From Multifurca ochricompacta (Eukaryota > Basidiomycota > Agaricomycetes > Russulales > Russulaceae), in the NCBI GenBank assembly GCA_022496185.1, contig WTXG01000499.1, positions 1 to 17,561 of the forward strand: a DNA stretch of 17,561 nt, written 5' to 3'. A model generated the notes under the pieces. The model had not been told where the DNA came from and searched no databases. It saw only the letters and a program-made list of their open reading frames with translations. Below are positions 12,149 to 17,561 of the stretch, in pieces. Positions within the stretch are counted from its first letter, which is position 1; the number at the start of each line of letters is the position of its first letter. Made by a program: the position numbers and the translations under genes.

Positions 12149-12854
12149 GGGGGAAAGAGAAAAGGGGAGGAGAAACTGACTCTACACATCAAGGGAACGT
12201 CAGGAGTAATAAGGGGGAGTCGTGTACCGGATAATACAAGGAATGCCTAACTTGGCTTGCAGGTCATGCGTTACCAGTATCCCATCCCAGCTTTGTTATT
12301 TAACCGGCCTCGTGCTGAGAACAAAAGCACAAGTCCACAGCGGATTTAACTACCATCCCCATTGGTAAAGCCATAGTGGGCTCGGATGAAGGACGAACAT
12401 GTTCAGACCCCGGAACAAATTGCGGATAGATAGTAGTAGGTGGACCAGATGACAGAGTCCAAGACAGCTAGTTCAGGCTAACACAACAAAATGAACGGAC
12501 ATCTACTACGAGATGGTTCCCCTTGCCCTTGCTAAGATCTGGGAGATGGCAGTACGGTAGTACAGGAGGAGTTGGTGGATAAAGGAAAGTGTTAGTGCTG
12601 TATCGAAACGATACACCATTGGGAATCAAAAGACGTATAATTTTAAGGTTCTCCGAGACATGGGCGACGCCACACCAAGTAGAAAATTAGACTAAACGAC
12701 ATTTGGTTGCGGCGCTTGAGAGTTCGCGGATGGGGAGTGACGTAGAGCAACCAGATCGAATTGAGGCTTGGGCGTTAATACACAGAATGTGAAAGACGAA
12801 CAAGTGCGCAAACGATAGCCACTGAAATCGCCCCAAAAATTCGCATACAGGTGA
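12149..12854. other. Intergenic, upstream of the DUF6593-like gene and downstream of EMC6
   Basis: 706 bases with no recognisable coding frame. The left part should hold the promoter of the minus-strand DUF6593-like gene; an AGGGG (STRE-like) motif lies at 12212-12216. The right part should be the EMC6 3' UTR. Nothing else stands out. Confidence 0.55.
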
Positions 12855-13305
12855 CTAGTCGTATACTGGAAGAGGAAGAAAGGGTAAACGCGCGTAGAGA
12901 CAAACAGAGTTTGGACACACCATGAACGATACCTATTTGATGCTCGTCTTTCAGCTTTCCAAATCCACTGGTAGGGTGATAGAAAAGACGAACCGTAGAA
13001 TAATGTCCACACGAGGATGAAAGAGAAAGTGTTCTCTTGTCCTGGCTCAGGACTTCCAGGAAACCACCATGAACATATTTTTTTGGACTGGCTTTGACGT
13101 TGAAGAAGTGGAGCAACACGGAAGTAAAAAGGGTGGCGAAGATGAACAGGATGAAGCCAAGCCAATTCTCGAGGCCGAGGATGCCAGCGACAGCGCCTGT
13201 GAAGCACGAAGAGATGAACTTGACGTTGTATATAGAATTGGTATTGAAGAGGACATGAGGACCGAAAAGTTGTTGCTGCTGTTCGTCTGGGGAGAGAGAT
13301 GACAT
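12855..13305 (-). CDS. EMC6: EMC6, ER membrane protein complex subunit 6 (one frameshift)
   Basis: A small membrane subunit of the EMC, which inserts tail-anchored and multi-pass proteins into the ER membrane. The reading shows SIYNVKFISSCFTGAVAGIL, GLENWLGFILFIFATLFTSV, NVKASPKKY, PGQENTFSFILVWTLFYG and the C-terminal end IVHVYD. Three hydrophobic segments are visible at about residues 33-46, 48-70 and 92-108. The ATG at 13305 is chosen over an in-frame GTG at 13314. Exons are 12994-13305, a 12-base microexon 12921-12932, and an 11-base last exon 12855-12865, with GT-AG introns of 61 and 55 nt. Phases close exactly at 111 residues after restoring one base in the CC pair at about 13044 (minus-strand AGCCCAGG). 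The HVYD end is strong support for both tiny exons. Confidence 0.93.
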
Positions 13306-13484
13306 TGTTTTCACCTCGTCCGTTCAAGTCGTCTCTGGTTTTATGGCCGCAGACGTCGAAGAGGAGTGAAGTTGAAGAGCCAAGTTAGCCCTCGTGCTGG
13401 TCAGTGACAAGGTCGGGGTCGGGTCGGGGGTGTATTGACTGAATGTTCTCACGGGCGATTCTTCGGGAATCGATTAACTTGACG
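13306..13484. promoter_or_regulatory. Short divergent promoter, EMC6 / HOM2-like
   Basis: Only 179 bases separate the two start codons, so the promoters must overlap. No TATA box or Gcn4-type heptamer is seen. A GGTCGGGGTCGGGTCGGGGG G-rich repeat (13411-13430) is the only clear pattern. Confidence 0.5.
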
Positions 13485-14669
13485 ATGTCCGACCCAGCAA
13501 TCTCAGCAATCTCAAAAGGCTTGGGGGACAAAGAGTCAGGGTCGGTGTACTTGGTGCGACTGGCACCGTCGGGCAACGTTTCATCGTCCTCCTGAAAATC
13601 ATCCATGGTTCCTTGTTCACGCTCTTGGCGCATCAGCGCGGTCGGCGGGAAAGAAATACGCTCTCGCCACAAACTGGAAGCAGACAACTCCCATACCCTC
13701 CAGTGTGCGCGAACTCATCATCAAAACCGTGCGAGCCAGAACACTTTCAAGACTGTGCCATAGTCTTTTCAGGTTTGGATGCGGACGTAGCGGGCGATAT
13801 AGGCACGTACCGTATCGTGTTTTCTTCTTTTAAGGCCATATATATATATAATCACACACACACGCACACATTTACAGAGGCCGCCTTTCGCGCGGCCGAG
13901 CTCGCTTCTCTTCCTATCGCAGGGATCCCGATGTACCCTTGATCGTGCCCCTTGTGAACCCAACACATCTAAAGATCATCCCGCAACAGCGAGCGTCCCA
14001 TTCACCTCCACTTAAGAAAGGCTTCGTCGCTAATGCTTCTACTACCGGCGTCGTGATACCTCTCGCAGCGCTAGAACGCGCCTTCGGCCCCATCGAATCT
14101 TGCATCATCACAACACTCCAGGCCATCTCGGGCGCAGGGTACCCCGGCGTGCCTCCCTTGACATCTTCGACAACGTTATTCGCAGGCGAAGAGGAAAAGT
14201 TGGAGTGGGAGACTCTCAAAATCCTCGGCGGGCTCAAAGATGTAGCAGAAGGAGCGAGTGGAGATACAGGAGTCCTCGCCTTTGACCTGCGCGCCGATTC
14301 CCCCATACGTATCTCCGCAAGCTGCACACGTGTGCCCGTAATCGAGGGCCACACCGAGACGGTTTTCGGTGCGCTTCACCAATCGTCCAGCGCCGAGCCC
14401 ACAGCAAGTGCGCGACGCGCTTGCCGCATACACCACCGAAGTGTGTCCTTCGGCACCCCGCCATGCGATATGGGTGCACAGATCGCCCACAGCCGCGCTT
14501 GGACCGTGCCTTTCAGCAAGGCGCAGGCGTATCTGTAGGTCGCGTGCGCCAGTGCCCAGTGCTGGACATCAAGTTTGTCGTGCTCTCCAATAACGTCAAC
14601 ATTGGCGCCGCAACGAGCAGCATCATGAATGCGGAGATCGCCCTTACGAAAAATATGATTGTAATATAG
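13485..14669 (+). pseudogene. HOM2: Aspartate-semialdehyde dehydrogenase, disrupted by many indels (HOM2-like)
   Basis: The family reduces aspartyl phosphate to aspartate semialdehyde in Met/Thr synthesis. Matching pieces in shifting frames: VGVLGATGTVGQRFIVLL (13541-13593), ENHPWFLVHALGASARSAGK (from 13594), PCEPEHFQDCAIVFSGLDAD (from 13727), [59 protein letters not shown], and the end [19 protein letters not shown]. The start is probably ATG 13485. One intron is placed at 13803-13877. Damage: -1 near 13540 and 13593, +1 at 13726, about 13 bases missing at 13904-13914 (SNAKN region), an in-frame loss at about 14025-14041 where NCSTTG should stand but NASTTG is read, -1 near 14155 with about -8 near 14180, +1 at 14368, and a shift near 14480. 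The catalytic Cys is therefore absent. Either a pseudogene or very poor sequence. Confidence 0.85.
13803..13877 (+). other. Probable intron with AT and CA microsatellites, GC-AG type as read
   Basis: Coding sequence stops after GGCGATATAG and resumes at AGGCCGCCTTTCGC, giving DIEAAFRAAEL in phase. The donor as written is AG|GCACGT and the acceptor is TTTACAG. The intron holds an AT run (13838-13851) followed by a CA run (13853-13870). GC-AG introns exist at low frequency in fungi, but a base error in a GT donor is equally possible here. Confidence 0.6.
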
Positions 14670-14827
14670 ACCCCAGTAGTTGTTAGATTACAGCGAGAAT
14701 GTATGGATTTCTTTTTTTTTTCGATACCGCAGGCTTTACACAAAGACACCTTCGTTGCAAGTAAATGCGATGGTTTTATGCGCCCTACAGATACAGCAAG
14801 CTCTTCGCGTACAACATGCATTGTCTA

Positions 14828-16005
14828 CTAGGGCGCAGTCACAAGTGCTAACCGCGCGGATACCTCTGCCTGAGCGCGTACGAGGTTCGCCAAGTAGGAC
14901 ATCATTAATGTGTCCTATTCCGAAAATGGGGTCGCCAGTTCAGTTTCCCTATGCTAAAGTTTGAAATGACACGGCGCACCTGGAGGCTGCTTGTGCCTTT
15001 TCCTAGCTCCTCCGTCCCGGCCCCTAACGCGTCCATGAGGTAACGCCCGAGCGCAGCATCTGCCGGTTTTTCCGGCTGCTGTTCTTGAGCGTATGCAAGC
15101 ACGCGATCGAGCATGTCAAGGACGTCTTTCAGTGTACTTTCAAGCTGCGCGAGCTCGCCACAGGCGATGTAGGCGCGTTTTCTAGAAGATGTACTAGACC
15201 ACGGAAAGAAGTTTTAACAGAACAGCCGACAGCTGCGAAGGAAAGAGTGGGGCCACTTCTCTCAGCGTCATTCACGCGAAGCGTGACGGGTATTGGGACA
15301 AAGACAGCATTTTCAGGTTTGGGGAAGACCCTACGGGCGAGCTATGCTATCTGAGGTGATGGACTAACGATGTAATACCAGAGGAGAATACCTGATGTAT
15401 GCTTTGACGCCTGCCTCTTCGCCAGCTTCGGTACCTGTGTTGAGTGCGATATGGATCGCAGGATACGGGGCGGTCTCTTGGGAATAGAAATTCTGAATCA
15501 AAGCCGAATACGTGTTCAAATTTGATCCCGTCGAGTACCTGTAAGGAAAAGAAGGAAAGCCGCAAGATCAGACGTCAATTCTCTCTTTCCAGATCCGGAG
15601 AAAAAGGAGGAAAGAGCGTACCAGCCGACGATCGACTCCTTCGGGTTGACACGCTGGGAGAGATCGAACATCGCGCGGTGATAGTCCATGTCAACTGCGA
15701 CCTGCTCACTTGTCTCTGAGTGCAGGACTGCGAATGCGCCGCGAACCGAGACGGCATCGTCACCCTCTCCGCGTGTACCTAGGAGCGTACCAATAACGCG
15801 CTGTTGGAGTATCCGTGCGCCGGAGGTAGTGGTCAAGGATGGAAAAGAGTGCGGCCGGGTGAATGGTCACAGAGGGAGTCCGACTGATACTCTGCGTCAA
15901 AACGATGCGAAAGATTCAGGAGTGAGATGGAAGGAAGTGTACTTACTATACGGGTCCAGAGGATAGATTCAAGCATACTCCAGATGATGGAGCTCCCAAT
16001 GTCAT
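14828..16005 (-). CDS. eIF3 subunit f, translation initiation factor (MPN-domain; frameshifted)
   Basis: eIF3f is a non-core subunit of eIF3, which binds the 40S ribosome during initiation. The MPN domain is clear: VTIHPAALFSILDHYLRRTD, QQRVIGTLLGTR, AFAVLHSETSEQVAVDMDYH, VNPKESIVGWYSTGSNLNTY, YPAIHIALNTG. The position where active JAMM proteases carry a His (GWYHSHP-like) reads GWYSTG, so this is a metal-free MPN-minus domain. The C-terminal helical part shows AQLESTLKDVLDMLDRVLAY, ALGRYLMDALGAGTEEL and YLANLVRAQAEVSARL. The start is ATG 16005. Exons are 15952-16005, 15622-15891, 15392-15538, 14980-15341 and 14828-14914, with introns of 50-83 nt; about 305 residues. Phases close with one extra C removed near 15811, one G restored near 15331, and one base restored in the linker (about 15190-15260). 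Confidence 0.93.
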
Positions 16006-16165
16006 TTTGCGATTCTAAACTGTGAGATTAGATGATTGTATCGAGCGCGAGAAATTAGAAATAAAAATAATAAAAATATAATATAATATATGCGAACGGC
16101 AAGTACCGGCCACGCCTTCCCACTGAACTATCAACTACCAACCAACCCAACCAAAACACACAACG
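16006..16165. promoter_or_regulatory. Short divergent promoter, eIF3f / TOM7
   Basis: 160 bases between divergent start codons of two housekeeping genes. A very AT-rich block (16055-16090, with repeated AATAATAAAAATATAATATA) is the obvious open or nucleosome-poor element. It is followed by a CCAACC/CCAAAA-rich leader before TOM7, whose ATG has the context CAACGATGCC. Confidence 0.55.
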
Positions 16166-16506
16166 ATGCCCTCTGAAGAAACGAAGGTGCGTCTGCAACA
16201 TTGCTAGTGATTTTTTTAAATTCCACAAGCCCCTGAACGTTTTTACAGGAACGCGTCGTTCGTGCTATTGACTTTGGCCGCGTACGTACATCACTTGCTT
16301 CATCCCCCCCCCCCCCCCCCGCTTAATCCCTTGGTAGACGGTGCTCCATTATGGTTGGATTCCGTTCATCATATACGTCGGCTACACGCGAAGCAATCCC
16401 CAGCCGTCTCTGATCAAGTGCGTACTAGAACCTTTTTCTTATTCGTTTTGTCTGAGAAAGTCGGACTTGCGCGCTTGCCCCCAGGTTGATTAGCCCGCTG
16501 GCATAA
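16166..16506 (+). CDS. TOM7: TOM7, mitochondrial outer-membrane translocase small subunit
   Basis: Tom7 is a tail-anchored small Tom protein that modulates assembly of the TOM import complex. Four exons are inferred: 16166-16186, 16249-16281, 16338-16417 and 16485-16506, joined by GT-AG introns of 62, 56 and 67 nt. Every phase closes with no correction. The product has 51 residues: MPSEETKERVVRAIDFGR, then the membrane segment TVLHYGWIPFIIYVGYTR, then SNPQPSLIKLISPLA. The HYGWIPFIIYVGYTR and PSLIKLISPLA blocks are the family hallmarks, and the length is normal. It shares a short promoter region with eIF3f. It is the only complete gene in the window that reads without a frame problem. Confidence 0.96.
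16304..16320 (+). repeat. C17 homopolymer in TOM7 intron 2
   Basis: Seventeen consecutive C residues lie just upstream of the acceptor TTGGTAG of intron 2. It may serve as an extreme polypyrimidine tract. True length is uncertain given the homopolymer errors elsewhere in the window. Confidence 0.9.
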
Positions 16507-17127
16507 TGTTCTTTGTCCCACGGCTCACTCCCGCACTTCTTGTACGCATGATGTAGATATTCTAAGCTCCTCTCTCCTCGAAAAAATAATTTCATGCGAC
16601 TACCGCTCTCTTTGGCAAAGGCTTCCTTTTACTTTATTTTGGTGAGTCAGTCGCACCTGGTCGGGCCAAGTGATTAGATACTTCTGTGGTGGTGTACACG
16701 CGTTCTTACGCATGCGACACCCGAGCTACCCGCTGGATAACAGCTGGGTGACGCTGTAGATCAACGAAGGCCAGATATGATTCCACCGTCTCTTTTGTCT
16801 TCATCTTCCTACACTAACTTGCCAATTCCGTCTGTGCTGCAGCTCCATTGTGTAGGCATTAAAATTAGTTTACATTTAAACATGCTATGCCACCATGCCG
16901 CACGGAAAAGAAAGGAAAGCAAAGACAAGAGGGTGAAAATGAGGGCACACATTACAAGTACACTCTACGGAGGTCACTTGCTACTGTGATCCGTTTACAA
17001 ATTGGACATACGCCTGTAGCATTGAGACAGAGTAACCAACACTCCGGCAACACGCGTGCCAGCAGCCTGTACTCACTGTCGGCTCGCTGTACGATTCAAG
17101 ACAAATACGACACCCAATGCTGCACCT
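16507..17127. other. Intergenic between convergent genes
   Basis: 621 bases between the TOM7 stop and the stop of the last minus-strand gene. Open frames here are short with no conserved residues. No RNA gene or repeat of note was seen; it should contain both 3' UTRs. Confidence 0.55.
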
Positions 17128-17561
17128 TCAGACGGGACGATCTGTAATTAACTTGAGATAAGCGGGTATTGGTGGCAGAATAAATTTTGGACCACCGTAA
17201 GCAATTGCACCTTACTCTCCAATGCAGAGATGAGCGCTTGTGGGTCTTTCCCGTGTCGTGCCGCTCGATTGCTAAATCTGCTCCACATCTCTGCGTCACG
17301 CCGACTTGACGTGTTGAGGCCAAATGGCTGCGAGTCCCTACTTCCCTCGGCAAGCACGTCCCTCGGTAAACTGGGCCGCTCCAAAGGCGCCCAAGTCATC
17401 GCTTCAACGTCGATCTCATCCTCGACATCCTCCACCGTTCGATCGCCAACTGCAAACCCAGCGCAGCGGCGCCGACCTCGCCCTCGCCCAGCCTGAGCCG
17501 TAATCCGTACGCCGTCAGGCGTCTCGCTCTCTTCCCAGAGTCATCATCGCCATTGCCATCG
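17128..17561 (-). CDS. 3' part of an unrecognised protein-coding gene
   Basis: I do not recognise this product. A coding frame from the right edge passes through an acidic start (DGNGDDDS near the edge), an Arg/Gly-rich stretch (AGRGRGRRR), an acidic helix-like segment (VEDVEDEIDVEAM), then TWAPLERPSLPRDVLAEGS, DAEMWSRFSNRAARHGKDP and QALISALE. A GTAAGG donor at 17215 and an ATTACAG acceptor at 17142 define a 74-base intron. The last exon adds NRPV and a TGA (17128-17130). The edge-proximal frame needs one base restored near 17535, so the part beyond 17500 is less sure. The charged, Arg/Gly-rich composition hints at a nuclear or nucleic-acid-related protein, but that is only a guess. The 5' end is outside the window. 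Confidence 0.55.

Noticed and set aside
13069..13302. Plus-strand acidic open frame (77 codons)
   Set aside because: Exactly antisense to EMC6 exon 1, whose residues are conserved; it is a shadow.
13385..13687. Minus-strand open frame of about 100 codons that looks like a small gene next to EMC6
   Set aside because: It is the antisense of the HOM2-like gene: plus-strand frames across the same bases give GATGTVGQRF and LGASARSAGKKYA. It also has no ATG at its apparent start.
15085..15354. Plus-strand open frame opposite the eIF3f C-terminal region
   Set aside because: Minus-strand eIF3f motifs cover it; plus-strand residues show no family pattern.

Overview
The window is a piece of a fungal nuclear genome, almost certainly a basidiomycete (Agaricomycetes-like). 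Genes are dense and on both strands, and coding regions are cut by many 48-83 nt GT-AG introns. The clearest marker is one gene at 8162-10820 that fuses spermidine synthase to saccharopine dehydrogenase, a fusion known from Basidiomycota. A DUF6593-like gene at 11373-12148 fits as well. Nothing bacterial, viral, plasmid-like or CRISPR-like was found, and no tRNA or rRNA.

Layout. Bases 1-1510 are transposon debris: a probable solo LTR or LTR remnant (1 to about 747), then the 3' end of a decayed LINE-type element with a zinc-knuckle-like motif and an A-rich tail (about 930-1512). Bases 1513-2570 hold small repeats and no gene I recognise. Next come VAC14 (+, about 2571-6129), a Tyr/Ser phosphatase-like gene (-, 6324-7475), SPE3-LYS9 (+, 8162-10820), a DUF6593-like gene (-, 11373-12148), EMC6 (-, 12855-13305), a badly damaged aspartate-semialdehyde dehydrogenase gene (HOM2-like, +, 13485-14669), eIF3 subunit f (-, 14828-16005), TOM7 (+, 16166-16506), and the 3' part of an unknown gene (-, 17128 to beyond the edge). 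The phosphatase/SPE3-LYS9, EMC6/HOM2 and eIF3f/TOM7 pairs are divergent and share promoter space. The others mostly converge with short gaps.

The genes are housekeeping genes, not one system: PI(3,5)P2 signalling, polyamine and lysine synthesis, ER membrane insertion, Met/Thr synthesis, translation initiation and mitochondrial import. Two loosely share amino-acid metabolism (LYS9 and HOM2), and a perfect Gcn4-type site lies upstream of SPE3-LYS9.

The main oddity is that most conserved genes do not read through. I reconstructed each exon chain by hand. Apart from a few junctions noted below, intron phases close only if about 20 single-base indels are allowed, nearly all gains or losses within homopolymer runs. 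This looks most like an unpolished long-read or pyrosequencing assembly. HOM2 is worse: it also has multi-base losses, including the catalytic cysteine region, so it may be a true pseudogene. TOM7 is intact. I found no convincing new biological system. The remaining interest lies in gene structure (7-nt and 12-nt microexons, a possible GC-AG intron, four exons for 51 codons) and in whether the frameshifts are real.
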